The translations under genes and the position numbers were made by a program. DNA of 64,000 nucleotides from an uncultured Bacteroidales bacterium (GTDB lineage Bacteria > Bacteroidota > Bacteroidia > Bacteroidales > UBA932), in contig CALVDQ010000002.1 of NCBI GenBank assembly GCA_944326325.1, positions 62,001 to 126,000 on the forward strand, written 5' to 3'. The notes below the pieces were generated by a model that was given only the letters and a program-made list of their open reading frames with translations, did no database searches and was not told where the DNA came from. Below are positions 27,046 to 36,417 of this stretch, one piece after another (positions within the stretch are counted from its first letter, which is position 1; each line of letters starts with the position of its first letter).

Positions 27046-27825
27046 CTAAAATTCGATGACCGATACAATCGGCAGGTGGTCGGAGAGTCTTACCCCGGCG
27101 AAGGTCTTTGTCGAGAGTACCTTCATTCCGTCCGGGGATTTCCCGAAGATGTAGTCTATCTTCTTGACCGGCTTGTCGCTGCCGATGGTGAAGTCCCCGT
27201 TGGTGAGGTTCGTCCACTCCTTGGAGATCTCTGCCACAGCCGGTGAGTCCGGGGTGGCGTTGAAGTCTCCTGCAAGCATGGCGGGGTATATGTCGTCCAT
27301 CTTCTCGTTGATGAATTCGGCCTGGAGTACCCTTACATCCGAAGACGAGACTTCGAGATGGGTGCAGACAAAGGTGACGTGCCTTCCGGAAGGAAGCTCG
27401 ATCTCGGCGAGGAGCATGATGCGCGGCTCGGTCTTCTTGCCTCCCTTGTCGTTGTAGTCCGGAAGCCGGATACGCTCGGACTTTACGACAGGATACTTGC
27501 TGAGGATGCCTATCCCGTAATATCCTTGCTTGTAGTCGATGGACCTGCCGTAGAGACCGAACATCCCGGTGCGCCAGGCAAGCTCGTTGACGAATTTCAC
27601 CCCGTGCTGCTTCGGTGCTCTTTCCCTGTAGGTCGCCCAGTCGCATTCCTGGAGAGCCACGATGTCGGGCTTTTCGGAGTTGATGAAACCGGCGAAATCA
27701 GACATTGAGGCGAGCTCCCCGAAACGGAGGTTGTAGGTCATCACCTTTAGTGTGTCCTTGTCCTGAGCCGTCATCGAGAATGCTGTGAGGACGGCTGCGG
27801 AAATTATTGTCAGCAGATGTTTCAT
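27046..27825 (-). CDS. Secreted endonuclease/exonuclease/phosphatase (EEP)-fold hydrolase (copy 1)
   Basis: 259 residues with a cleavable signal peptide (ending SMTAQ). The EEP active-site set is complete: MTYNLRF (Asn), LQECD (Glu), CTHLEV (His), AGDFNATPDS (Asp/Asn), KIDYIF and LSDHLPI (Asp/His). EEP enzymes are Mg-dependent phosphomonoesterases or phosphodiesterases (nucleases, sphingomyelinases, inositol-phosphate phosphatases). In a PUL this suggests removal of phosphate or cleavage of a phosphodiester in the glycan rather than DNA degradation. It is one of two copies separated by an unknown lipoprotein gene. Confidence 0.93.
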   Translation of the reverse strand: MKHLLTIISAAVLTAFSMTAQDKDTLKVMTYNLRFGELASMSDFAGFINSEKPDIVALQECDWATYRERAPKQHGVKFVNELAWRTGMFGLYGRSIDYKQGYYGIGILSKYPVVKSERIRLPDYNDKGGKKTEPRIMLLAEIELPSGRHVTFVCTHLEVSSSDVRVLQAEFINEKMDDIYPAMLAGDFNATPDSPAVAEISKEWTNLTNGDFTIGSDKPVKKIDYIFGKSPDGMKVLSTKTFAGVRLSDHLPIVSVIEF

Positions 27826-27828
27826 TGC

Positions 27829-28644
27829 TTAAAACAGTTTTTCAAAATATATCCTGTAATATGGAAGGGTGTCAGAGTCCCCTGCCTCGAATCCCCTGCA
27901 GGCGTATGCCGCAGGGCAGAGCACGAAGAGGTCGTAACTGCTGCCCTCCATGTCCGTGTAAAAGAGCCTCAGGGTAGGGAAGTCTGCGGCTGCGCTTTCC
28001 GATACCGCATCCTTTATCCCGGACAGGATCTTGCCTGCCGTCACCCCGGAGTCCAGCCTGTTTCCCGTCCATTGTGAGGCTATGGTGCCGAACTGTTCCG
28101 TGCTTGAGAGGGTGGTGGTGTAGATGCAGATGTCGGTCTGGGTTCCGAGCGGTACCGGAATCGTTGCCCCTGACATGAACACCCCTTCGTTGGGGATGAC
28201 GCTGTCGAAGTCCGATATCTGGTAGGCGGTCACTATGCCTGTCCCCTTTGTGGCAGTTGCCGACGTGCTTTCAGTCTGCACGAAATATGGCCAGCAGCCG
28301 GTCTCGAAGGCAATACGCACTGCGGGGCTGGCTTCCCCTGCCGTGAAGTCCATCCGGTCGAACATATAGGCGACAGGCCTTTTCCCGTCCTGGCTTTCGA
28401 TATGGGCCACAGCCTCGTTCCAGTCTCTTGAGGCGAAGTAACTGTCCTCGGAGCCGAGGTCGGTGAAGAAGTCCACTGAGAATACGTTGCTCTCGTTGAC
28501 TTCATCCGGTACCTCCGGGATGACAGGGGTATCCGTACCTCCATTTCCGTTGTCACCGCCGTTGTCCTCCGGGTCTGTCCCGTTGTCGCAGCTGCAGAGT
28601 ACGGCAATTGCCGCCAGTATGGTCATGTATCTGATTATCTTCAT
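27829..28644 (-). CDS. PUL1 lipoprotein of unknown function
   Basis: 271 residues: signal peptide and lipobox (VLCSC), then a strongly acidic linker (DNGTDPEDNGGDNGNGG) that matches the pattern for surface-exposed Bacteroidetes lipoproteins. The globular part has no family I can name; it contains TDICIYTTTL and FPTLRLFYTDMEGSSYDLFVLC segments that look beta-rich. It lies 3 bases upstream of EEP copy 1 and 29 bases downstream of EEP copy 2. A glycan-binding role is plausible but unproven. Confidence 0.8.
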   Translation of the reverse strand: MKIIRYMTILAAIAVLCSCDNGTDPEDNGGDNGNGGTDTPVIPEVPDEVNESNVFSVDFFTDLGSEDSYFASRDWNEAVAHIESQDGKRPVAYMFDRMDFTAGEASPAVRIAFETGCWPYFVQTESTSATATKGTGIVTAYQISDFDSVIPNEGVFMSGATIPVPLGTQTDICIYTTTLSSTEQFGTIASQWTGNRLDSGVTAGKILSGIKDAVSESAAADFPTLRLFYTDMEGSSYDLFVLCPAAYACRGFEAGDSDTLPYYRIYFEKLF

Positions 28645-28673
28645 GATATCATCATATTTTTAACTTTGGTCCG

Positions 28674-29480
28674 TCATTCGGCCGTGTAGGTGACATCCGC
28701 CATTATGAAGCAGTGGTCGGAAAGGTCCGGTCTTGCGATTACCTGGTAGTTTGTGGTGCTCCAGCTGCCTTTCGGGTTGCCCATCACGTAGTCGAGCCTC
28801 CTTGTCGGACCTGTTGCAGGTATGGTCTTGCCTGTTCCTGCCCCGATGTCCTGCCACCTGTTCCTCGTTGCGTAGACTATGGGGTCGCTGCCTTCATCGG
28901 CGTTGAAGTCTCCGATGAGCAGGGTAGGGGTCCGCTCGTCCTCGGCGAACAGCTTGGAGTGAAGGTCAGCCAGATGCCTGATGGTAATCTGGGATGACTC
29001 CAGGGCAAGATGGGTGGAGCATACCCTGACAGTGTTACCGTCCGGAAGGCTGATGTACACCCATCCTGTCGGTCTGAGTTCTCCGGCACCTTCGATATCG
29101 CTCATTATCTTCTCAGCCTTGAAGAAAGGGTATTTGCTGAGTATTGCGACCCCGAAAAAGCCTGTGGAGTATGTGCGTGAGGCGTAGTACGGGAACATCC
29201 CTGTTTCGGCGGCCACGCTGTTCAGCCAGTCGCGTCCGCCGTTGCGGGCGGTCTTCCAGTCCACTTCCTGGAGACAGACCACATCAGGGTCGTATTCCTT
29301 GATGAACTCCGAAAACGGAGCCGAAAGGTAGCCGCCGTATTCCCCTCCCATCCTTATGTTCATGGACATGACCCTGAGGGTGAATGTCCCGTCTCCGCCG
29401 GATGGCGCCGCTTCCTGGGAGAAGGCATTCCCTGCCGCAAGCAGCAGGAATGCCGTCAGTATGATTCCTGTCCTTTTCAT
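28674..29480 (-). CDS. Secreted EEP-fold hydrolase (copy 2)
   Basis: 268 residues, signal peptide ending NAFSQ, with the EEP residues in MSMNIRMGG, LQEVDW, CSTHLAL, IGDFNADEGS, RLDYVM and LSDHCFI. It is a paralogue of the gene at 27046-27825; the shared DWxT and ILSKYPxxKxE stretches show duplication. Both copies keep every catalytic residue, so neither is a relic. Its ATG is one base after the SusD stop, placing it as the first enzyme of the operon and supporting a central role in processing the imported glycan. Confidence 0.93.
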   Translation of the reverse strand: MKRTGIILTAFLLLAAGNAFSQEAAPSGGDGTFTLRVMSMNIRMGGEYGGYLSAPFSEFIKEYDPDVVCLQEVDWKTARNGGRDWLNSVAAETGMFPYYASRTYSTGFFGVAILSKYPFFKAEKIMSDIEGAGELRPTGWVYISLPDGNTVRVCSTHLALESSQITIRHLADLHSKLFAEDERTPTLLIGDFNADEGSDPIVYATRNRWQDIGAGTGKTIPATGPTRRLDYVMGNPKGSWSTTNYQVIARPDLSDHCFIMADVTYTAE

Positions 29481-29481
29481 G

Positions 29482-31167
29482 CTACCATCCCGGATTGTTT
29501 GGAAGAAGGTTCGGGTTGAGCTGGTACTGGGTGAATGGTACCGGCAGAAGATAGTGCCGAGGGTCTACGAACTGGCGTCCGGTCTCCAGGAGCAGATACT
29601 GTTCCCCGTCTTTTGTCTTCCATGTCAGTTCATCGAGGTTGGCTGCTATGCGGTCCTGATCGAGCCAGCGTCTGTTCACTCCGAGCAGGTCTTCTCCGAG
29701 CAGGCTGCCCTGCTTCCATCTTATGATGTCGAAATACCTGTGGCCTTCGAAGAATAGCTCCACACGTCTTTCCCTGCGTATCTCTGTCTCAATGTCGGAG
29801 CCGGCAGGGAGGTTGCCGAGATCGAGGTGTACCATTCCCACCCTGTCCCTGAGCTGGTTGACGGTCATGTCGAGGTCGCTCTGTGTCAGCGTCCCGAGCT
29901 CCATCTTCGCCTCCGCATAGTTGAGAAGGACTTCGGCATACCGGAGGATGATGATGTCGTTGTCGTCATGGCTGACGTACTGTACTGTCGAAGGTTCGAT
30001 GTATTTCCTCATGTAGTAGCCTGTGTAGGTCATGCAGCCGTTCCTCGTATTGTTGAGTTTCGGGTAGGTGTAGATGGACGGGTCAGTGTTCTCCGGGTCT
30101 TCGGAACTTGTAGCCGTCCATGCCGTACCCGGGGCAAGGATGGACTGGGTCATCCTCGGGTCCCTGTTCTGGAATATCTCTTCGTAGCTGTTGCATGACT
30201 TCGGGTCCCAGATCTGTCCGTCGGCAGTGAGGTAGCACTCTATCATGCTGGCTGTCGGGACGAAACGTGCATAGTCGTTTGGCACCCAGCACTCTCTCGA
30301 AAGGTTATGAGAAGTCCTTGCAGCCTCGCCGAGGTCGTAGTTGTAGACGAAAGCGAGCATCACTTCGTGGTTGTCGGTGTTTCTCGACGCCCTTCCGGCG
30401 TAGTTGAACAGGTTCACATAGTCTTCGGACGGGTTGCCAGTATTGTAGAGGCCGTAGTAACTGTTCTGCATCGCCCTTTCGGATGCATTCACGGCGTCCT
30501 CCCATCTTTCGTTGTAGAGGTATATCCTGGACAGCAGAGCGAGGGCTGCACCCTGGGATACCCTTCCGAACTCGGCCGAGCCGGCCTCGATGTACTCGGG
30601 CAGTGCCCTGTAATGGTCCTCGAGGTCTTTGGTAACCTGATCGATCACATAAGCCCTGTCGTCCCTTCCCCGGTAGACGTCAGGAGAGTTGACGTTCAGC
30701 TCTTCGGTGATGTACGGAACGTCGCCGAAATAGCTCGTGAGCATCCAGTAGTTGTACGCCCTGTAGAAGTATGCTTCTGCCGCATATCTTTCGCGGACCG
30801 ACTCGCTTACCTCAGTGGCGCGGTTGTAGTTGTTAAGGAAATAGTTGGTACGTCCGATGTTCGTGTAGCAGTCGTCCCAGATGGAGTTTATCTGGGAGGT
30901 CTCGGTGGTGAAGTTCCCGGCGCCGATGGTCCTGAATGCGGTTTTGCCCGCCCAAGGTGCACTGTCGGCCATGATTTCGGTCATATTCAGCCAGTATTTC
31001 CCCTGAAGGGATTCGGTGAACGTGTTCGCGACACTCTGGAGGTGCTGTTCGGTCTGCCAGAAATTGGCATCGGTCAGCTGGTCCTGCGGGGCTCTGTCGA
31101 GAAAGTCATCGTTGCAGGACCATAGGGTCCCGAGCATCAGCAGTGTGATATATGTCTTTATCTTCAT
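29482..31167 (-). CDS. SusD-like outer-membrane glycan-binding lipoprotein (PUL1)
   Basis: 561 residues; lipobox LWSC followed by NDDFLDRAPQDQLTDANFW, the classic SusD opening. Internal TPR-type helices and the C-terminal RagB/SusD signature (RRERRVELFFEGHRYFDIIRWKQG) are present. It forms the lid of the SusC channel at the cell surface, capturing the oligosaccharide before import. It follows SusC by 31 bases. Confidence 0.96.
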   Translation of the reverse strand: MKIKTYITLLMLGTLWSCNDDFLDRAPQDQLTDANFWQTEQHLQSVANTFTESLQGKYWLNMTEIMADSAPWAGKTAFRTIGAGNFTTETSQINSIWDDCYTNIGRTNYFLNNYNRATEVSESVRERYAAEAYFYRAYNYWMLTSYFGDVPYITEELNVNSPDVYRGRDDRAYVIDQVTKDLEDHYRALPEYIEAGSAEFGRVSQGAALALLSRIYLYNERWEDAVNASERAMQNSYYGLYNTGNPSEDYVNLFNYAGRASRNTDNHEVMLAFVYNYDLGEAARTSHNLSRECWVPNDYARFVPTASMIECYLTADGQIWDPKSCNSYEEIFQNRDPRMTQSILAPGTAWTATSSEDPENTDPSIYTYPKLNNTRNGCMTYTGYYMRKYIEPSTVQYVSHDDNDIIILRYAEVLLNYAEAKMELGTLTQSDLDMTVNQLRDRVGMVHLDLGNLPAGSDIETEIRRERRVELFFEGHRYFDIIRWKQGSLLGEDLLGVNRRWLDQDRIAANLDELTWKTKDGEQYLLLETGRQFVDPRHYLLPVPFTQYQLNPNLLPNNPGW

Positions 31168-31198
31168 TTCAGTTATATGTTGTTTGTCCTTGGATTTC

Positions 31199-34100
31199 CT
31201 ATTCGAATGTTATGTTCAGACCGAACACGAAGGTCTTCACCTGAGGGTAGTACCCTCCGCTGGTTACAGGGGTCTCAGGGTCGTATGCATAGAAGAAATC
31301 GCTGGCGGTCAGGAGGTTGTCGGCGGAGAAATAGATTCTGAAATTGTTGATTCTTGCTTTCTTCATCCATTTCTGCGGGAGGGTGTATCCTATCTGGACG
31401 TTCTTGAGCCTGAGGTAGGATGCGTCTTCAAGCCAGTATGTGGAGAAGGTTGTCTGGTTGAAGTTCGTATTGTATGTCAGGCGCGGGTACGGAGCGTTAG
31501 GGTCAGGGTTGCTGACGACATTGTACCTCTGGAGATGTACCTTCTGCGGATATGCCGCCATATCCTGGAACGCGTGTCTTGCGCTGCCGGTGAGGTAGCC
31601 GTCGCATTTTCCGACTCCCTGTATGACGAAGCTGAAGTCAAGGTTCTTCCACCCGAAGTCTCCGCGGAGGCTGTAGGTGTACCTCGGGATGTTGCTTCCG
31701 ATGATGGTCTTGTCGTATTCCGGGGTGATACGCCCGTCAGGGACGCCGTCTGGACCGCTTATGTCCTTGTATTTGATGTCTCCCGGCTGGTATGTGTTGC
31801 CGAGGATTACCGGTATTTTAGGCAGATCGTAGACATGGTTCACGTTGTCGGCTATCTCGAAGTCTTCAGGCGTCATGAGCCCTTCTGCGATATACCCGTA
31901 GAAAGCGTCGATAGGATAGCCTGGTATACGTACCTGGTCACCGCTGAGGTCCGGCGAATTGCCTGCAAGGTCGGTGATCTTGTTCTTCACGTCGGAGAGA
32001 TTGAAGCCCACACCGTAGTAGAAATCGCCTGCCTGGTCCCGCCAGTTGATGTCGAGCTCCCATCCTTTGTTGTTGACCTTGCCGGCATTCTCTTCGGAAG
32101 GTGTCGCACCGATCTGTGCAGGGTAGTTGAGCTGGAGAAGGATGCCTGCGGTGTTCTTGTTGTACCAGTCGAAGCTGACGTTCAACCTGTTGTTGAGCAT
32201 CGCTATGTCGACTCCGACATCGAACATTCTGATGGTCTCCCATGTAAGGCCCGGGTTGGCGAGCGTGGACTGTACGTAACCTGTGGTCGCACCGGACCCG
32301 ATCAGGGATATTCCGGATGTATATGCCTGAAGTACGGACAGGTAAGGGTAGTCGGAGGAGCCGACGTACTGGTTCCCGAGCATACCCCAGGATGCCCTGA
32401 GCTTGATGTTGTCGAAGAGAGGCTTTGCAAATGCCATGAAAGGTTCTTCCGAGAGTCTCCATCCGGCCGAGAAGGACGGGAAGAGTCCGCCCCTGTTGTT
32501 CTTGTGGAAACGCGAGGAGAGATCGTAGCGGAGGTTGACTTCCGCAAGATATCTTTCATCGTAGTTGTAGCTGATTCGTCCGAAGCCCGATCTGATTGCC
32601 CAGCTTGCAGAGCTGGCGTCGTTGCTCATGGTGGAGGCGTCTCCGAGATTGAGGGTAGGGTCGTCTTCGGTCACGAGGTTGTTCCTCGATGCTTCGAAGG
32701 TGCGGTACTGGTACCACTCCTGCGACATTCCGACCACTCCGGAGAGATTGTGCCTGCCGAACTGGAAGTCGAAGTTGGTCTGGAGTATGAGGGTCTGCTG
32801 GGTGCCTTTGGCATCGATGTTCCTGAGTGAATTAGGCTCCTGGTAGTTGTAGCTGGACCCGTCTTCAGGATTGACGAACCTGATGGTCTTGTGGAGTACG
32901 TCTCTCAGGGAGTTGGTGGAGGTAAGGTTGTATGTTGCGCTTATGTCCCAGCCTTTGATGATGTCGAGCTTGAGCACTTCGAGGACCGAAAGGTTTTCTC
33001 CTGTCGATACCGAACGTCCTCCGTCGTAGAGGACAGCTACAGGGTTGGTGTTTCCTCCGCCGTATGCCCAGCTGCCGTCAGTGTAGTATACAGGCGCGTT
33101 CGGGGCGATACGCATTGCACTGTAGATTGCTCCCCCTCCCGAAGTCAGGGAATTGACCGGCGAAGTGACCTTTGACGAGGTGTAGCCTATGTTGGATGAG
33201 AGGGTGAGCCTGTCGATGATCTTGGTGTTGAGCTTGAACCTGAGGTTGTGTCTTTTTTCTCCGGTGGAGTTGCCTACAGTAAGGCCTTTCTGGTCGAAGT
33301 AGCGGTATGAGAGCATATAGCCGCTGCTGCCGAGATTGCCGTTTATGGTTACATTGTAGTTCTGCTGCGGTGCATAGTCGTTGAGGACTGCGCCGATCCA
33401 GTCGGTATTGCCGAAGTGGTTCGGGTCCGTCCCGTTGGCCACTGCGTCGAAGTCATCCTGGAACCATGCCTGTGAGGTGCCCACATTGGCCCTGGCTTCG
33501 TTGTCGAGGGTCATGTACTCGATGGCGTCGGCCATTTCCGGAAGCCTTGTCGGAGTCTGCATTCCGAAATATGCCCCGAAGCTCACCCTTGCTTTGGCGT
33601 CTCCTGTCTCGTTGAGTTTCTTTGTCGTGATCAGGAGCACACCGTTGGCTGCCCTGGCTCCGTATATTGCGGATGAAGCCGCATCCTTGAGGACTGAAAC
33701 GCTTTCGATGTCGTCAGGATTCAGTGACTGCAGGTCGCCCTCCACGCCGTCGATGAGGATAAGAGGATTGGCGTTTCCGATGGTGCCGATACCGCGTACC
33801 CGGATGGAGGTGTTGGATGAACCTGGCTGTCCGGAGGGGTTAACCACAGTCACGCCTGGGAGCAGTCCCTGGAGACCGGAACTTACATTCGATATAGGTC
33901 TTGATGCCATGTCTTCGCTTGTCACCATGGATACCGATCCCGTGAGGTTCACTTTCTTCTGTGTGCCATAGCCGACTACCACGACTTCGTCAAGGTACTG
34001 TACGTCTTCGGACATTACCACGTCTATCACGCTGCGGTTGCCTACAGTTGTCGTATATGATGCGAATCCGAGATATGCGAACTCAAGGACCGTGTTCCTG

Positions 34101-34579
34101 GACGGAACAGAGATGGTGTACCGTCCGTCTACGTCCGTAATCGCACCTGTGGATGTACCCTGCAGGGTGACACCTACCCCTATCAGGGGCTCACCGTTGC
34201 TATCGGTTACCGTACCGCTGATCTCAAAACTGTCTCCGGTCTCATTTCCGGATGATGTCTGCTTTGACGTTTCCGGGGCTTCTGCAGTGAGGATGATCTG
34301 TCTGTCATCCCTGATTTCGTAGGATATGCCGAGTCCGGCAAGCATTGTGTCGAGCACTTTCCCTATGCTCCAGCCGTCAGCTTCCACGCTGACTGCCGAG
34401 TCTTTCCCGGGCAGGGTGCTGCTGTAGAAGAAATTGTATCCGCTCGTTTGTTCGAGCTGGGAGAGAGCCTCGGTCAGAGGCTTGTCCTTGATGGATACTG
34501 TCACTTGTGCATTCGCTGCCAGGGCGAACAGCCCGGACAGGAATATTGTCAGTGCAAGTGTCGATAATTTTTGGGTCAT
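31199..34579 (-). CDS. SusC-like TonB-dependent transducer with STN domain (PUL1)
   Basis: 1126 residues. A signal peptide ends NAQ, followed by an STN domain (about residues 25-95, VSIKDKPLTEALSQLEQTSG), a carboxypeptidase-regulatory-like domain, the TonB-box/plug segment (LDEVVVVGYGTQKKVNLTGS) and a 22-strand barrel ending in NITFE. The STN domain lets the channel signal to the FecR protein encoded 8 bases upstream. It is therefore an importer and sensor for the PUL1 glycan. Confidence 0.96.
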   Translation of the reverse strand: MTQKLSTLALTIFLSGLFALAANAQVTVSIKDKPLTEALSQLEQTSGYNFFYSSTLPGKDSAVSVEADGWSIGKVLDTMLAGLGISYEIRDDRQIILTAEAPETSKQTSSGNETGDSFEISGTVTDSNGEPLIGVGVTLQGTSTGAITDVDGRYTISVPSRNTVLEFAYLGFASYTTTVGNRSVIDVVMSEDVQYLDEVVVVGYGTQKKVNLTGSVSMVTSEDMASRPISNVSSGLQGLLPGVTVVNPSGQPGSSNTSIRVRGIGTIGNANPLILIDGVEGDLQSLNPDDIESVSVLKDAASSAIYGARAANGVLLITTKKLNETGDAKARVSFGAYFGMQTPTRLPEMADAIEYMTLDNEARANVGTSQAWFQDDFDAVANGTDPNHFGNTDWIGAVLNDYAPQQNYNVTINGNLGSSGYMLSYRYFDQKGLTVGNSTGEKRHNLRFKLNTKIIDRLTLSSNIGYTSSKVTSPVNSLTSGGGAIYSAMRIAPNAPVYYTDGSWAYGGGNTNPVAVLYDGGRSVSTGENLSVLEVLKLDIIKGWDISATYNLTSTNSLRDVLHKTIRFVNPEDGSSYNYQEPNSLRNIDAKGTQQTLILQTNFDFQFGRHNLSGVVGMSQEWYQYRTFEASRNNLVTEDDPTLNLGDASTMSNDASSASWAIRSGFGRISYNYDERYLAEVNLRYDLSSRFHKNNRGGLFPSFSAGWRLSEEPFMAFAKPLFDNIKLRASWGMLGNQYVGSSDYPYLSVLQAYTSGISLIGSGATTGYVQSTLANPGLTWETIRMFDVGVDIAMLNNRLNVSFDWYNKNTAGILLQLNYPAQIGATPSEENAGKVNNKGWELDINWRDQAGDFYYGVGFNLSDVKNKITDLAGNSPDLSGDQVRIPGYPIDAFYGYIAEGLMTPEDFEIADNVNHVYDLPKIPVILGNTYQPGDIKYKDISGPDGVPDGRITPEYDKTIIGSNIPRYTYSLRGDFGWKNLDFSFVIQGVGKCDGYLTGSARHAFQDMAAYPQKVHLQRYNVVSNPDPNAPYPRLTYNTNFNQTTFSTYWLEDASYLRLKNVQIGYTLPQKWMKKARINNFRIYFSADNLLTASDFFYAYDPETPVTSGGYYPQVKTFVFGLNITFE

Positions 34580-34587
34580 ACCGTTTT

Positions 34588-35589
34588 TTAATTGAATTGG
34601 GTTTTATGCTTGTTTTCCGAGAATGCAATCACATTGCCCGATATCACGTATTCTACAGGAGAAGTCCCGGATATCAGGTCGAGGACGTTGAGAAGCGAAC
34701 TGTTTCTGACCAGTCCGGTGTACGAGAATTCGCCCGCCTTGTCGTCCATGAAAATTATCTCCATATTGTACATACGCTCGAGATCCCTGGCTATTTCCTT
34801 AAGCGTCTCTCCGGAGAAGAGGAGTTCGTTGTTTTTCCACGGTACGAGATAGTCCGGGTTTCCGGCGGTGGAGGTTTCGGTCTTTCCTGTGGTCTTGTCA
34901 AGGGTTATGTACTGGTTCGGGGAAAGTATCTCGCTGCTTCCTGCGACATCTGCCCTTATGCTGCCTTTGACAAGCGTGGCCGTGATTTCCCGGTCTTCTT
35001 CGTAGGCTTTAACGTTGAATTCCGTACCGAGTGCGGTGACGTCCATCCCGCCTGCCCTGACCGTGAACGGTTTCTTCTCGTTCCGTGCGACATCGAAATA
35101 TGCTTCGCCCGAGAGTTCCACTATCCTGTCCCGGCGGTTGTAGCCGGAAGTATAGGTTATCCGGCTTGCCGAGTTCAGCGTCACGGCCGTACCGTCAGGA
35201 AGGGTAACCGAGCTTTTCTGTCCTTTGTCCGCCGTTACCTCGAATGTCTGGACCGGGGAAGTGAGTGTCGCTGCGGTATAGCCGAGGACGGCTGCCGCAC
35301 AGATGCTTGCCGCTATGGCGATATACCTGAATGCATGGCCGGCCCTGCGTGTGTTCCTTTGCTGTCTTTCTTCTGTAGTGTGCAGTTTCGAGAGAAGTTC
35401 TGATTTCAGCCTGAAACGTGTCTCGTCCGGGATTTTGCAGTCGTTGTGTTCCCATTTGTCCTTGCTGTATTCGTCGAACAGCGCTTCCATCTCCTTTTCC
35501 GGCATTTCGCGCAGACGCCTGTTTTCCTCCGGAGAGGATGCCCCCTGGAAGAATTTTTCAATCAGGGAAGAGTATTCTTTGAAATCCAT
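34588..35589 (-). CDS. FecR-family anti-sigma factor (PUL1)
   Basis: 333 residues. A cytoplasmic N-terminal sigma-binding helical part, one membrane segment (about residues 87-105) and a periplasmic FecR domain with DGTAVTLNSASRITY and LSGEAYFDVARNEKKPF, plus the C-terminal DUF4974-type region. It should hold the ECF sigma factor encoded upstream until the STN domain of SusC signals transport. It is 8 bases before susC and 140 bases after the sigma gene. Confidence 0.94.
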   Translation of the reverse strand: MDFKEYSSLIEKFFQGASSPEENRRLREMPEKEMEALFDEYSKDKWEHNDCKIPDETRFRLKSELLSKLHTTEERQQRNTRRAGHAFRYIAIAASICAAAVLGYTAATLTSPVQTFEVTADKGQKSSVTLPDGTAVTLNSASRITYTSGYNRRDRIVELSGEAYFDVARNEKKPFTVRAGGMDVTALGTEFNVKAYEEDREITATLVKGSIRADVAGSSEILSPNQYITLDKTTGKTETSTAGNPDYLVPWKNNELLFSGETLKEIARDLERMYNMEIIFMDDKAGEFSYTGLVRNSSLLNVLDLISGTSPVEYVISGNVIAFSENKHKTQFN

Positions 35590-35729
35590 TTCTTATGCGG
35601 TTTACGTATAATGTATCCGCAACTCCGCTTTTTCCTTACAGCAGAATGGATGTTTTTTTGAAAATCGTAAGGAGGACGTCCTGCCGCCGTCCGGCGGAAT
35701 GTTTCCGGTCAGTCAACGGTTCCCGGGTT

Positions 35730-36302
35730 TCAGAGCGAGGTGAAGAAGATGCCTGCGATGGCGAAGGCGATCTTGGCGATGGCTGCCCTCAGGGCAGAGT
35801 AGGAGCGGTGGATATGGGTTTCCACAGTCTTGGGGGATATGTTCATGGTGTCGGCGATCTCCTTTACCGACATTTCCCGGAAGGCCTTCATCATGAAAAC
35901 CTTCCTCCTGGTTTCAGGCAGGGTATCGATGAACTTGTCGATTTCCTTGATTATGAGTCCGTAGTCCAGGTTCCCGTCAGAAGCTTTCTGGAACTGTTCG
36001 AAGGATTCGGTGGCGAAGTCGATATATTTCGAGGCGACTATCTGCTGGCGGGTTTCCTTGTAGATGGCGTTCCGGGCAGTCACATACAGCCATGCAGGCA
36101 GGTTCTTGTAGGCGGAGATGCTTTCCCTGTGTTCCCACAGCTGCATGAAGCAGAACTGCGTGATGTCTTCGGCAAGTATCCTGTCTTTCAGGATGGACCA
36201 GGCATATCCGTATACCATACCTGCATACTTGTCGTATAGTGCGGAGAACGCTTTCTTGCTGCCTGCGTTCAGCTGGATTATGAGTAGACTGTCGGACTTC
36301 AT
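35730..36302 (-). CDS. ECF RNA polymerase sigma factor (PUL1)
   Basis: 190 residues with sigma region 2 (KKAFSALYDKYAGMVYGYAW, AEDITQFCFMQLWEHRESI) and region 4 (KEIADTMNISPKTVETHIHRSYSAL), the Bacteroidetes sigma-70 family 1 layout. It probably directs transcription of the fecR-susC operon in response to the glycan. It has its own promoter, which is merged with the terminator of the upstream arginine operon. Confidence 0.95.
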   Translation of the reverse strand: MKSDSLLIIQLNAGSKKAFSALYDKYAGMVYGYAWSILKDRILAEDITQFCFMQLWEHRESISAYKNLPAWLYVTARNAIYKETRQQIVASKYIDFATESFEQFQKASDGNLDYGLIIKEIDKFIDTLPETRRKVFMMKAFREMSVKEIADTMNISPKTVETHIHRSYSALRAAIAKIAFAIAGIFFTSL

Positions 36303-36333
36303 AAGGTTATTTTTCCTGTCTGCTGACCGCCGT

Positions 36334-36365
36334 CAAAAATAAGCCTGGATTTCATTCCAGGCAAA
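36334..36365 (-). promoter_or_regulatory. Promoter of the PUL1 sigma gene, overlapping the argH terminator
   Basis: Minus-strand TTTG (36365-36362), exactly 20 bases of spacer, then TATTTTTG (36341-36334). The spacer is occupied by the terminator stem, and the -7 box is its T-tract. Confidence 0.75.
36335..36362 (-). terminator. Intrinsic terminator of the argF'-argH operon
   Basis: GCCTGGA and TCCAGGC (36362-36343) form a perfect 7-base-pair stem with loop ATGAAA, followed on the minus strand by TTATTTTT. It lies 56 bases after the argH stop. Confidence 0.85.
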
Positions 36366-36417
36366 TGTATGTCATTAATTATTTGTTACGTGGATGTGCG
36401 GTACCTGTCCCGTACGA

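Noticed and set aside
27046..29480. Two EEP proteins as nucleases for extracellular DNA
   Set aside because: Possible by fold, but the SusCD, GH89 and sulfatase neighbours make a sugar phosphoester a better explanation; not called a nuclease.
31016..32830. 604-codon plus-strand frame across susD/susC of PUL1
   Set aside because: Antisense shadow; the SusC protein on the minus strand has full domain structure.
35690..35703. CCGCCG/CGGCGG palindrome between the PUL1 sigma and fecR genes
   Set aside because: The loop would be two to four bases and no T-run follows, so it is not called a terminator.
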